DNA of 64,000 nt, taken from Nocardia mangyaensis (GTDB taxonomy: Bacteria; Actinomycetota; Actinomycetes; Mycobacteriales; Mycobacteriaceae). The notes under the pieces were generated by a model. That model made no database searches, was not told where the DNA came from, and saw only the letters and a program-made list of their open reading frames with translations. How positions within the stretch are numbered: position 1 is the stretch's first letter; the number at the start of each line of letters is the position of its first letter. Of the stretch, positions 35,468 to 44,090 are shown in pieces. The DNA lies in contig NZ_CP018082.1 in NCBI RefSeq assembly GCF_001886715.1, positions 992,001-1,056,000 on the forward strand, in the 5' to 3' direction. Made by a program: the position numbers and the translations under genes.

Positions 35468-36487
35468 ATGCAGATCGTCGACAACATCTCCGCTGCTGTC
35501 GAGCGGCAGATCGGGCGCAGGCCCTGGCTGGATCATCTGGTCAGGGCAGGCGGCCGGTTCCAGCGCCAGCGCGGCGACTTCTTCGCCGCCGGTGCCACCT
35601 ATTTCACTGTGCTGTCGCTGTTTCCGCTGCTGATGGTGGCCTTCTCGGTGGCCGGATTCGTGCTGGCCGGACAACCGCAGCTGCTCACCGAGCTGCAGGA
35701 GAAGGTCCAGGAGAACATTCCCAGTTCCTTCGGCGAGCAGATCAACACCCTGATCGACCAGGCCGTCGACTCGCGCGGCACGGTCGGCCTGATCGGTCTG
35801 CTGGTCGGCCTGTGGACCGGCCTCGGCTGGATGGCGAACCTGCGGGCCGCGCTCACCGAGCAGTGGGAGAGTCCGAGTTCCGAGAAGCCGTGGTGGCGCA
35901 GCAAGCTCTCGGATCTGGGGGCGTTGCTCGGGCTCGGCGCGGCCTTCGTCGTCTCGCTCGGACTGTCGGCGGTGGCGACCAGCGGAATCAGCAAGCGCCT
36001 GCTCGAGGCGATCGGCGTCGACGACCTGCCCGGCGCGTCGCTGGTGCTCTCGCTGGTCTCGATCGTGCTCGGGCTGCTCGCCTCGTGGGCGGTGTTCGCC
36101 TGGATGATCGCGCGATTGCCGCGCGAGCCGGTCTCGCTGCGCAGCGCGGTGCGTGCGGCGGCGCTGGCGGCGATCGCGTTCGAGATCTTCAAGTTCGTCG
36201 CCGCGATCTACCTGCAGACGGTGCTGTCGAGCCCGGCCGGGGCCGCCTTCGGCTCGATCATCGGTCTGCTGGTATTCACCTACATCACCTACCGGATCCT
36301 GCTGTTCGCCACCGCGTGGGCGGCGACCTCCTCCGACAACGAACGTGTCGACATCGCGCCGCCGAACCCGGTGATCATCCAGCCGCGGGTGGTCGAGCAC
36401 GGCATGTCGACCGGGGCGGGCGCCGCCTACTTCGGCGCCGGCGCGGTCGCGGCGCTGGCGCTGCTGCTGGTCGGCAAGCGCCGCTGA
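35468..36487 (+). CDS. YihY/BrkB-family inner membrane protein
   Basis: A 339-residue membrane protein with six hydrophobic helices and the family motif GATYFTVLSLFPLLMVAFSV near residues 42-61, then GLWTGLGWMANLRAALTEQW. A glycine/alanine-rich seventh segment (GAAYFGAGAVAALALLLVGKRR) ends it. YihY proteins are of uncertain function; they are not ribonuclease BN as once thought. It is probably cotranscribed with trpS. It ends one base from the dacB stop on the other strand. Confidence 0.88.
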   Translation: MQIVDNISAAVERQIGRRPWLDHLVRAGGRFQRQRGDFFAAGATYFTVLSLFPLLMVAFSVAGFVLAGQPQLLTELQEKVQENIPSSFGEQINTLIDQAVDSRGTVGLIGLLVGLWTGLGWMANLRAALTEQWESPSSEKPWWRSKLSDLGALLGLGAAFVVSLGLSAVATSGISKRLLEAIGVDDLPGASLVLSLVSIVLGLLASWAVFAWMIARLPREPVSLRSAVRAAALAAIAFEIFKFVAAIYLQTVLSSPAGAAFGSIIGLLVFTYITYRILLFATAWAATSSDNERVDIAPPNPVIIQPRVVEHGMSTGAGAAYFGAGAVAALALLLVGKRR

Positions 36488-36488
36488 C

Positions 36489-37790
36489 TCACCGGCCGCG
36501 CCGCGCGATCCGCCTGCCGAGCAGCAACAACACCACCACGAGCACCGGTGCGCCGATCAGCGTGGCCACCCGCGCGCCGTGGTGCGGCTGCTGCTCGGTC
36601 GCGGCCTGTGTGCCATCGGCGCGTGGCGGCGGCGAGGCCAGCGGCACGCTGGGTTGTACTGCCGCACCGCCGGTTTCGGGCAGCTTGCCGATCCGGGCGT
36701 CGGGGTCGAGGGCAAAGCCGTAGTCCAGCAGCCGGGCGGCCTGCTCCCACGGCCGGATCGGGCGCACATCGGCCTTGAGCAGGGTGACGACCAGGCGATG
36801 TCCGTCGCGCTCGGCGGCGGCGACGAAGGTCTGGCGGGCGTCGTCGGTGAAGCCGGTCTTGCCGCCGATCGCGCCCTCGTAGTTGTAGAGCAGCTGGTTG
36901 TCGTTGGCGATCGGATAGCCGGGGCGATCGGTGTCGCCGGGGATCTTCGGATCGGCCGGGTGGCCGGGGAAGTCGACCTGTTCGGTGTGGAGCAGCTCGG
37001 CGAACAGTGGGATGGTCATCGCCTCGCGGAACAGTACCGACAGGTCGTAGGCGGAGGTGCTCATGCCGGGGCCGTCGAGGCCGGAGGGGGTGGCGGCGCG
37101 AGTATCCATGGCGCGCAATGTCTTCGCCACCTCGTTCATCTTCGCCACGGCCGCCTTGTCGCCACCGAGCTGGGTGGCGACGGCGTGCGCGGCGTCGTTG
37201 CCCGAGGCCATGATCAGCGCTTCCAGGAGCTGGCGGTTGGTGTAGCGCCCGCCGGGGCCGATCCCGACCCTGGTGCCTTCGACGTCGGCGTCGGCCTGGG
37301 TGCCGATGACCACCTCGTCGAGGTCCAGGCTGCGCAGCGCGACGATGGCGAGGGCGACTTTGATGGTGCTGGCGGGCCGGTAGCGCCCGTGTGGGTCCTT
37401 GGCGGCGAGGACGCGGCCGGTGTCGAGGTCGGCGACCAGCCACGCGGTGGCCGAGATGTCGGCGGGTAGCGGTGGCGCGCCGTCGGTCAGCACGACGCCG
37501 CATTCGCCGAGGCGCTGACCGCCGATGGGCGGTGACGGTACCGGCAGCGCGGTGGGGGTCGGCTCGCCCGGCAGTGGCACCTCCGAGGTGTCGATCGGGG
37601 CGGGCGGTTGCGTGCGCTGCGCGCAGTCCTCGGTGTTCGGTGTGGTGAACGGCGGCGTGGTCGTCGTGCTCGATCCGCTGTCGGTGTCCGGGGCGGGAAC
37701 GGCGGTGGCGGGAGCGACGGTGAGGGCGGCGACGGTGAGAGTGGCACCGAGCAAGCAGGCGGCGCGCACGCCGAGATCGCGGATCTTCAT
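36489..37790 (-). CDS. dacB: D-alanyl-D-alanine carboxypeptidase (penicillin-binding protein)
   Basis: A 433-residue exported DD-carboxypeptidase that trims peptidoglycan stem peptides. A signal peptide (to about 31) is followed by a Thr/Pro-rich linker, then the serine-peptidase motifs SxxK at 141-144 (STIK), SGN at 196-198 and KTG at 311-313, all intact. A C-terminal helix (VATLIGAPVLVVVLLLLG) before RRIARRGR anchors it to the membrane. It corresponds to M. tuberculosis DacB1 by gene order (trpS, yihY, dacB). Confidence 0.93.
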   Translation of the reverse strand: MKIRDLGVRAACLLGATLTVAALTVAPATAVPAPDTDSGSSTTTTPPFTTPNTEDCAQRTQPPAPIDTSEVPLPGEPTPTALPVPSPPIGGQRLGECGVVLTDGAPPLPADISATAWLVADLDTGRVLAAKDPHGRYRPASTIKVALAIVALRSLDLDEVVIGTQADADVEGTRVGIGPGGRYTNRQLLEALIMASGNDAAHAVATQLGGDKAAVAKMNEVAKTLRAMDTRAATPSGLDGPGMSTSAYDLSVLFREAMTIPLFAELLHTEQVDFPGHPADPKIPGDTDRPGYPIANDNQLLYNYEGAIGGKTGFTDDARQTFVAAAERDGHRLVVTLLKADVRPIRPWEQAARLLDYGFALDPDARIGKLPETGGAAVQPSVPLASPPPRADGTQAATEQQPHHGARVATLIGAPVLVVVLLLLGRRIARRGR

Positions 37791-37995
37791 CGCCCATGAG
37801 GTTAGCGAACGGCCGCCCTACCGGCCCTGGTGGTCGATCAGATGCGAATACCGCAGCGCGGCAATGGGTGCAGCATCGACGAACTCGCTGCTGCCGACCC
37901 GCTCCCGGTCTCGCCGGCGGAATCGCCACAGGCCGGATGAGGCAGCGACCGCCCGGTCGATGCCGACAAGGTCGGCCACGCGCTTGTCTCGCCGC

Positions 37996-38027
37996 GGGCG
38001 GGCCTGTCGTTCTGCGACGGCCCGCCC
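37996..38027 (-). terminator. Terminator hairpin after the NTF2-like gene
   Basis: GGGCGGGCC and GGCCCGCCC are perfect 9-base arms; GTCG and CGAC extend the stem beyond a one-base bulge. It lies 7 bases after the stop codon of the minus-strand gene. The rest of the 37791-38033 gap shows nothing recognisable. Confidence 0.7.
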
Positions 38028-38033
38028 TGACCA

Positions 38034-38723
38034 CTACTTCGCCGTGTGCTGCACCGGGCAGCCGTGCGCCAGCGGACCGAGCAGCTGATTGTTGTCGTAG
38101 AAGTGCTCGAGCTCGACGATGCGCAGATCCTCGCTGACCCGGGCGATGGTGACGCCGTACATCTCGATCTGCTCACCGGTGGGCTGGTGGCCCTTGTACT
38201 CGCCCTCGTACCTGCCCCAGTGCCGCCAGCGGAAGCTGACGGTCGGCGGACCCGAGAGCACCTCGAGCACCTCCCAGAAGAAGCCGCCGGGGAAGGCGGT
38301 GTGGAAGATGTGGTGCGAGGACTCGAAGGTCTCGTTCGCCGACTCGTAGTACGGATTGTCGCCGATCAGGATGTTGTAGCTGCCGATCCGGGCGAACTCC
38401 TCGGCGTCCTGCCACACCCCGCCGTTGACCCGGCCGCGGTACTGCTCGGCCACCACCGACAGCCAGGTGGCCGGGTCTCCCTTGTGCGAGACCTCCATTT
38501 CGAAGACCTTCACCAGATCCTCGACGATCGCCTCCAGCGACCCGGGCGCGTGCTCGACGCTGCGCTCGCGCGGAATCACCTCGTGGCTCAGTTCGTAGTC
38601 GGGAACGTTGCCCCGCCATTCCGACGGCGCCGCCGCCGCGATCACGGCCTCCCTGCCCCGCAACCACAGCGGGGCTTCCGGCTCCGGGTTCTCGGCTTGC
38701 GTATCCGTCACGTCCACAGTCAT
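38034..38723 (-). CDS. NTF2/SnoaL-like hypothetical protein
   Basis: A 229-residue soluble protein with an NTF2/SnoaL-like cone fold suggested by FHTAFPGGFFWEVLEVL, FRWRHWGRYEGEYKGHQPTGEQIEMYGVTIARV and EDLRIVELEHFYDNNQLLG, the typical end of SnoaL-like ester cyclases. Such proteins are cyclases, isomerases or ligand binders; none can be chosen here. A single gene with a terminator just after it. Confidence 0.7.
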   Translation of the reverse strand: MTVDVTDTQAENPEPEAPLWLRGREAVIAAAAPSEWRGNVPDYELSHEVIPRERSVEHAPGSLEAIVEDLVKVFEMEVSHKGDPATWLSVVAEQYRGRVNGGVWQDAEEFARIGSYNILIGDNPYYESANETFESSHHIFHTAFPGGFFWEVLEVLSGPPTVSFRWRHWGRYEGEYKGHQPTGEQIEMYGVTIARVSEDLRIVELEHFYDNNQLLGPLAHGCPVQHTAK

Positions 38724-38855
38724 CTTCGGTCTACCCGACCCCTTCGTAAAGCTCGTAGAACCGGTCGAAAGTAACAGTTGGATACCGCTTCGCGCGTGCC
38801 GGATCTCACCAAGTGAGAAGCTTCCGAATGGTGAACTGTGCTCTGTGGCAACGAT

Positions 38856-39752
38856 TTACGGACGCGTCACCGAATCCCTGGCAAACCGGTCCGGTGTCTC
38901 GTCATCCATGGTCGCGAAGAATTCGCCGAGCACGTCGACGAGCTGATCCACCGAATCCGCGCAGAACAACACGGGCTGGTAGCGGGTGATGTCGTAGGTG
39001 ATCGTGCCCATCGCGGCAACATCGAGCGGGCGTAGCCGGGCGTGCCGGAATTCATCGATCTCGCCGTAGGAGGAGAGCAATCCGGCGCCATAGCAACGGA
39101 TCTCGTCGTCCTCACGGACCACACCGAATTCGAGGGAGAACCAGAACACGTCGGCCAGGAATTTCAGCGCGGTATCGGTGGTCAATCGGGCCACCGCGGC
39201 GCCGACCGTCGCGTAGAGCGCGGCGAAGCGCGGGCTCGCGATCTGGTTCGCGTGGCCGATGATCTCGTGGATCGCGTCGGGCTCGGGGGTGTAGAGCGGG
39301 GCGGAGTGGTGGCGGATGTACTGGGTGGAGTGGAAGGTGCGCTCGGCGAAGGAACCGAAGAACTCGCGGAGCCCGACGAGTCCGGCGGCCGGCACGTAGG
39401 TGAACCCGGTGAGCGGGGCGAGCAGCGCCGACACCTCGTCGAGTTGCGGGATGTGATCGCGCGGCAGGGCGAGTTCGGCGGCCGCCTCGCGTACCTCGCG
39501 ACAGGCGTAGGTCTGGTGCTTGCGGGCCAGTTCGGCCGAGGCGATCCGCCACACCCGCTCTTCGTCGTCGGTGTAGTCGATGTGCGGAGCGGGTGCGCCG
39601 GGTGTGTAGTCGAGTGCCAGCGCGGCGATGGCGTTGCGGCGGGCTCGATAGTTCTCGTCGTGCACGCCGGGATGATCATCGCTCAGGTGAACGGTGACAT
39701 CGCCGTCACGCTCGCGCGTCACCGGCGAATACAACTGTGCCTCGGTGAACAT
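38856..39752 (-). CDS. phhA: Aromatic amino acid hydroxylase (phenylalanine 4-monooxygenase)
   Basis: A 298-residue pterin-dependent hydroxylase, probably converting phenylalanine to tyrosine. The iron ligands are His 162 and His 167 in IHEIIGHANQ and Glu 208 in WFSLEFGVV; FTYVPAAGLVGLREFF precedes them. No N-terminal ACT domain is present, as usual for bacterial enzymes. The ATG at 39752 follows CTGGAGAC closely; a longer frame to 39800 lacks support. It diverges from a VapB-like gene. Confidence 0.9.
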   Translation of the reverse strand: MFTEAQLYSPVTRERDGDVTVHLSDDHPGVHDENYRARRNAIAALALDYTPGAPAPHIDYTDDEERVWRIASAELARKHQTYACREVREAAAELALPRDHIPQLDEVSALLAPLTGFTYVPAAGLVGLREFFGSFAERTFHSTQYIRHHSAPLYTPEPDAIHEIIGHANQIASPRFAALYATVGAAVARLTTDTALKFLADVFWFSLEFGVVREDDEIRCYGAGLLSSYGEIDEFRHARLRPLDVAAMGTITYDITRYQPVLFCADSVDQLVDVLGEFFATMDDETPDRFARDSVTRP

Positions 39753-39977
39753 GTCTCCAGGCAAGCACCGCTGGATCGTCGCGACAACAACGACGCGCAC
39801 AACTGCGCAAACTGCACAGTTCGGGTGCGGGCAGGCCCATGATTCCGACGGTCACCAGCGATTTCCACCCGCGTGCCAGCCGTTCGCCCTCGCCCACCCG
39901 GCCGGCCGCTGTGCGGACTTGCGAACGCCTGGGTTCGGTAACGACGCGGTGAATCGGCGCCCGCGCGCAACGCCCAT

Positions 39978-39993
39978 GACGCAAGATTGCGTC
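39978..39993. promoter_or_regulatory. Palindrome before the VapB-like gene
   Basis: GACGCAA-GA-TTGCGTC has perfect 7-base arms, 18 bases before the VapB-like start at 40011. It could be that protein's own operator, since VapB proteins autoregulate, or serve the divergent phhA. Confidence 0.5.
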
Positions 39994-40010
39994 CGTACGA
40001 AGGAGGACGT

Positions 40011-40256
40011 GTGCGAACCCTGCGGATAGATCTCGATCAGCACCTGCTGGCCGCTGCTGCCGACATCATGGGCACCACCGACAGCAACGCGACGATCAAC
40101 GAGGCGCTTCGCCGCATCGTGGTGCACGAACGCCAGCTACGCAACCTCGAACGGTTGATGGCGGATTCGGTCTTCAGTCGCGAGCGGCCTGCGCGCGAAG
40201 ACAGTCCCGCTGACCCGGATTCGGTCGTCACCGCCGACGCGGTGGCCGAGCGGTAG
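40011..40256 (+). CDS. VapB-family antitoxin-like protein, orphan
   Basis: An 81-residue ribbon-helix-helix-type protein: VRTLRIDLDQHLLAAAADIMGTT is the DNA-binding half, ATINEALRRIVVHERQLRNLERLM the helix typical of VapB antitoxins, and the acidic C-terminus is the part that normally wraps the toxin. No VapC or other PIN-domain gene follows: radC starts at 40378 and no frame between is toxin-like. AGGAGG sits 4 bases before the GTG. It may be a solitary regulator or the remnant of a toxin-antitoxin pair. Confidence 0.78.
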   Translation: MRTLRIDLDQHLLAAAADIMGTTDSNATINEALRRIVVHERQLRNLERLMADSVFSRERPAREDSPADPDSVVTADAVAER

Positions 40257-40377
40257 CTCGGTAGCTCGGCCGGTCCCGGCGGCGCGGGGTACGCCGGGAC
40301 CGCGGGCCGATGCCACACCGCCGGATCTGTCGGTGCCCGCTGCGATGATCGACGTTCACCGATCCGCAGGGGGAACG

Positions 40378-41046
40378 ATGTCGGTCCCGATCGCCAATCT
40401 GCCACTCGCTCAGCGCCCACGCGAGCGGCTGCTCATGCTCGGTCCGCACGCGCTGGCCGATGCCGAACTGCTCGCACTGCTGCTCGGGCAGGGCACGCGC
40501 GGGCAGTCCGCGCTGGAACTGGCCGCCGCGCTGCTCGGCGAGTACGGCGGTCTCGCCGACCTGGCCGCCGCGCGCCCGGAGGAGCTGGCCCGCAGGGCGG
40601 GTATCGGACCGGCCAAGGCCGCCACGGTGATCGCTGCCTTCCACCTCGGCACCCGCTCGCGCACCACCGAATCGGTGCCGCGGCTCACCGCGCCCGCCGA
40701 CATCGCCCGTGTCGCGGTGCCCCTGTTCGCCGGCGCCCGCGTGGAACGGCTGCTCGTGCTGATCTGCGACACCCAGAACCGCCTGCGCCACCGGGCCTTC
40801 GTCGCCGAGGGCGCGATCGACCACGTCGCGGTCCCCGTCCGCGAGATCCTCAACACCGTCCTGCGCCACGACGGCCGAGCCTTCGCCGTCGCCCACAACC
40901 ACCCTTCCGGTGACCCCGAACCCAGCCCCGACGACCGCCGAGCCAGCACCCTGCTCCACCAAGCCGCCCACACCGTCGGCCTCCGCTACCTCGACCACCT
41001 CGTCATCGCAGGCGAAACCTGGTCCACCGCCCCACCACTCACCTAG
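40378..41046 (+). CDS. radC: RadC-family JAMM domain protein
   Basis: A 222-residue RadC protein. An N-terminal helix-hairpin-helix region (LARRAGIGPAKAATVIAAF) is followed by an MPN/JAMM metalloprotease-like domain with the zinc motif HNHPSGDPEPSPDD near the C-terminus. RadC was named for DNA repair but its role is unsettled. The ATG at 40378 follows AGGGGGAA. It is a single gene. Confidence 0.93.
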   Translation: MSVPIANLPLAQRPRERLLMLGPHALADAELLALLLGQGTRGQSALELAAALLGEYGGLADLAAARPEELARRAGIGPAKAATVIAAFHLGTRSRTTESVPRLTAPADIARVAVPLFAGARVERLLVLICDTQNRLRHRAFVAEGAIDHVAVPVREILNTVLRHDGRAFAVAHNHPSGDPEPSPDDRRASTLLHQAAHTVGLRYLDHLVIAGETWSTAPPLT

Positions 41047-41094
41047 GCCGGGGCAGAATACAGTCGGGTCCAGACGGGGGAAGGGAAATCGATC

Positions 41095-41907
41095 TTGTTA
41101 TCGGCTACACGAGGTTTCGGCACGTTTCTGATCTGCCTGATGGGCACAGGACTCTTCCTCGTCGGCCTCGGTGTCACGGGCTATGCGGCGGCGCTCCTCG
41201 TCGACCCGGACCTGTCCTGTCACCGAATCATCGGGTCGGACAATTGTGCGAGCGGAAGCTATCCACTGTCAGCAGCACAGCGTGACCAGGTCACCGCGTA
41301 CGCGCGCATGTTGCTGTTGCTTGCCGTGTCTGTCGCCATCTGCTGTGTGGCTGTCGTGGCAGTCTCGGCACGCGTCTTGCGACGGATCGTGGCCGAGGAG
41401 GACACCGCGCCGGAGATCCCTGAGCGGCCGACGGTGGGCGACATCGCGATCGCGGTGATCGGGGTGGCGCTCGGTGCGCTCGCACTCGCCGGGGGCTTCG
41501 AGGCGCTGATGTCGAGTGTGCTGCCGACCTGTCAGGGTGTGGTGATGGAATCGGCGGCCACGTGCCCGACCACGGGAAGGTACGGCCTGGCCATCAGCGA
41601 AACCGCCGCGAAGATCCAGGGACGTAACCGCCTGCTGAGTACCTTTGGCCTCATGTTCGGCGTTCTGCTGACCGGTGCTGGACTGGCCTTCGGCTACAGC
41701 GTGATCGACGACATCAGGTCCCGCCGACGACACCGAGAAGTCCACGCCGCACCGCCGTCGGTGACCCTACCGCCACCACACTGGCCGTCGGCGCCGCCCT
41801 CGATGCGGCCGCACAGCTCTCCGGTCGCATCGCACCAGCCGTACCCCTACCCGCCACCGCCCCCTGGGATCGATCCCCGCGTTCCGCCGCGCGGCCCCCG
41901 GCCCTGA
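41095..41907 (+). CDS. Hypothetical membrane protein with proline-rich tail
   Basis: A 270-residue protein with four likely transmembrane helices: FLICLMGTGLFLVGLGVTGYA, MLLLLAVSVAICCVAVVAVSA, IAIAVIGVALGALALAGGFEAL and LLSTFGLMFGVLLTGAGLAFG. The two extracytoplasmic loops each carry paired cysteines (CHRIIGSDNC and CQGVVMESAATC), probably disulfides. The cytoplasmic tail is proline-rich (PYPYPPPPPGIDP). The start is TTG 41095 after GGAAGGGA; the next ATG would delete part of the first helix. Family not recognised. Confidence 0.68.
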   Translation: MLSATRGFGTFLICLMGTGLFLVGLGVTGYAAALLVDPDLSCHRIIGSDNCASGSYPLSAAQRDQVTAYARMLLLLAVSVAICCVAVVAVSARVLRRIVAEEDTAPEIPERPTVGDIAIAVIGVALGALALAGGFEALMSSVLPTCQGVVMESAATCPTTGRYGLAISETAAKIQGRNRLLSTFGLMFGVLLTGAGLAFGYSVIDDIRSRRRHREVHAAPPSVTLPPPHWPSAPPSMRPHSSPVASHQPYPYPPPPPGIDPRVPPRGPRP

Positions 41908-41927
41908 GCTCGAGTTCCTGACGATCC

Positions 41928-42665
41928 TCAGGCGTCGGGGTGGTGGTCGAAGCCCGCGGTGCGGGCGAGGTCGGCGAGCATGGCGTCGAACATGATCTCC
42001 GGGTCGGCCAGGGGGATGGGGTAGTTGCCGAAGACTTCGAGGGTGACGTGGCCGAAGAGGCGGGCCCAGGTCTGGACCATGAGGTAGGTGACGCTGAGGT
42101 CGAGTTTCTCGGCGGGGAACTTCTGGCCGGAGTCGGAGAGCATGGCGAGCAGGTCGGTCTGGAAGCGGATGAGGTCCGCGCGCAGGGCGGCGGGGATGGT
42201 GTCGCCGGGTGGGGTGGCGATGTCGAAACCGGCGAGCAGGCGGCCCGCGGCGGCGAGGAAGATGCGGCCGAAGGGTTCGTCGAAGCGGCCGATCATCGGG
42301 CGCTGACTGGCGGTGGGGGAGGCGAAGACCAGGGTGAATTCTCGGGGGTTGGCCAGCGCCCAGCGGCGGAAACCCCGGCAGATGGCCAGGAACTGGACCG
42401 CGCCGTCGTCGGGGAGCTGGTCGAGCTGCGCGGCGAGGAAGGCGGCCAGATCGGCGCAGAACTCCACGCGCAGCCGTTCCAGCAGGTCGTCGTGGGAGGC
42501 GTAGTGACGGTAGAGGGCGGGGGCGGTGACGCCGAGTTCGCGGGCGATGGCACGCAGGGTCACCGCGTCGGGGCCGTGCGCGGACAGCAGCGCCCGCGCG
42601 ACGCGCCGAATATCGGCGTCGGACACCACCGGCGCCCGCCCCCGTGCCCGCTGTGGCTCCGTCAC
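41928..42665 (-). CDS. TetR-family regulator (WHG-domain type)
   Basis: A 245-residue TetR protein: VSDADIRRVARALLSAHGPDAVTLRAIARELGVTAPALYRHYASHDDLLERLR is the DNA-binding half (about 14-66), and the C-terminal half resembles WHG-domain regulators. It starts 10 bases after the P450 stop, with GAGGAGGGC before the GTG, so it is in an operon with the P450 and probably represses it from the palindrome at 44025. Confidence 0.88.
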   Translation of the reverse strand: MTEPQRARGRAPVVSDADIRRVARALLSAHGPDAVTLRAIARELGVTAPALYRHYASHDDLLERLRVEFCADLAAFLAAQLDQLPDDGAVQFLAICRGFRRWALANPREFTLVFASPTASQRPMIGRFDEPFGRIFLAAAGRLLAGFDIATPPGDTIPAALRADLIRFQTDLLAMLSDSGQKFPAEKLDLSVTYLMVQTWARLFGHVTLEVFGNYPIPLADPEIMFDAMLADLARTAGFDHHPDA

Positions 42666-42675
42666 CCAGCCCTCC

Positions 42676-43920
42676 TCATTCGCCGCGGGCTCGAGCGTAT
42701 TCGACTTCCCAGCGTTTGATGCCGTTCAGCCACCCGGTGCGCAGCCGGACCGGCTCGGCGACCTGGCGCAGATTGGGCATCGCGTCGGCGATGGCGTTGA
42801 ACATCAGGTCGATCTCGAGGCGGGCCAGATTGGCGCCCACGCAGTAGTGGGTGCCGGTGCCGCCGAAGCCGACGTGCGGGTTCGGGTTGCGCAGCACGTC
42901 GAACCGGAACGGATCGGTGAAGGCGGTCTCGTCGAAATTGGCCGAGCTGTAGAACAGCCCGATCCGCTGCCCCTTCCTGATCTGCTGACCGCCGAGTTCG
43001 AGGTCGCGGGTGGCGGTGCGCTGGAACGCGGTCACCGGCGTCGCCCAGCGCACGATCTCGTCCGGCGCGGTGCGCGGGCGCTGTTCCTTGTAGAGCTCCC
43101 ACTGCTCGGGGTTGTCGACGAAGGCCTTCATGCCGTGGGTGATCGAGTTGCGGGTGGTCTCGTTGCCCGCGACCGCGAGCAGGATGACGAAGAACGCGAA
43201 CTCGTCCGAGCCGAGGTGCTCGCCGTCGACATCGGCGTTGACCAGTTGGGTGACGATGTCGGCGGCTGGACAGCCGCGCCGTTGCTCGGCCATGTTCCAG
43301 GCATAGCCCATCACCTCGGCGGTGGCGGTGTGGTGATTTCCCTCGAACTCCGGATCGTCGTAGGAGATCATCTGATTGGTCCAGTCGAAGATCTTCCTGC
43401 GGTCCTCTTGCGGCACCCCGAGCAGTTCGGCGATCGCCTGCAGCGGCAGTTCGACGGCCACCTGTTCGACGAAGTCACCGCGCCCGGACTTCTTGGCCTC
43501 GTGCACGATGCGCTCGGCGCGCTCGGTCAGCGCCGCGCGCAGGTTCTCCACCGCGCGCGGGGTGAACCCCTTCGACACGATGCGCCGAATCTTGGTGTGT
43601 TGCGGCGGATCCAGGTTCAGCATCAGCATGTTGCCGAGCATGTCGATCTGCTCGCGGGTGGTTTCCTCGTTGAATCGGATGATCGCGGTGTTCTCGTGCG
43701 AGGAGAAGTCTTCGGGGTTCTTCGAGATCTCCTTGATGTCGGCCAGTTTCGAGACCACCCAGTAGCCGCCGTCGTCGAATCCGCTGGCGCGATCCGGCTG
43801 GGCGCACCACCAGACCGGCGCGGTCTTGCGCAGCTCGGCGAACTCCTCGACGGGCAGGCGTTCCGCCAGCAGATCCGGGTCGGTGAAATCGAATCCTGCC
43901 GGGATGTTCGGGCTGATCAC
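42676..43920 (-). CDS. Cytochrome P450, CYP125-like
   Basis: A 414-residue P450. The I-helix is VAGNETTRNS, the ExxR motif is in APDEIVRW, and the haem loop is FGGTGTHYCVGANLAR with the Cys thiolate. Much of the sequence (PNIPAGFDFTDPDLLAERLPVEEFAELR, ATPVTAFQRTATRD) resembles CYP125, the cholesterol 26-monooxygenase of mycobacteria, so a steroid or other terminal hydroxylation is plausible. No cholesterol genes surround it. The GTG at 43920 is chosen for GGAGGAG upstream; the frame can extend to 43992. Confidence 0.88.
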   Translation of the reverse strand: MISPNIPAGFDFTDPDLLAERLPVEEFAELRKTAPVWWCAQPDRASGFDDGGYWVVSKLADIKEISKNPEDFSSHENTAIIRFNEETTREQIDMLGNMLMLNLDPPQHTKIRRIVSKGFTPRAVENLRAALTERAERIVHEAKKSGRGDFVEQVAVELPLQAIAELLGVPQEDRRKIFDWTNQMISYDDPEFEGNHHTATAEVMGYAWNMAEQRRGCPAADIVTQLVNADVDGEHLGSDEFAFFVILLAVAGNETTRNSITHGMKAFVDNPEQWELYKEQRPRTAPDEIVRWATPVTAFQRTATRDLELGGQQIRKGQRIGLFYSSANFDETAFTDPFRFDVLRNPNPHVGFGGTGTHYCVGANLARLEIDLMFNAIADAMPNLRQVAEPVRLRTGWLNGIKRWEVEYARARGE

Positions 43921-44024
43921 GGGTCTCTCCTCCGGTTCGTCACGCGGTGTTGCCCGCGTGATGTAGAACACGTTCCGAGACCATGAAAGCATGCCGAACC
44001 GTTTTATGAACAGTGTTTAGTAAT

Positions 44025-44042
44025 ACCTGTTAACAAACAGGT
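44025..44042. promoter_or_regulatory. Palindromic operator between P450-TetR and the kinase-like gene
   Basis: ACCTGTT-AACA-AACAGGT is a perfect 18-base palindrome. A related AACAGTGTTT lies 15 bases to its left (44009-44018). It lies in the divergent promoter; the TetR protein encoded downstream of the P450 is the obvious candidate to bind it. Confidence 0.65.
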
Positions 44043-44090
44043 GTGGCCGGAATGGGAGCCGTCGGACGCACGGCTGGGCAAGATGGCAGC

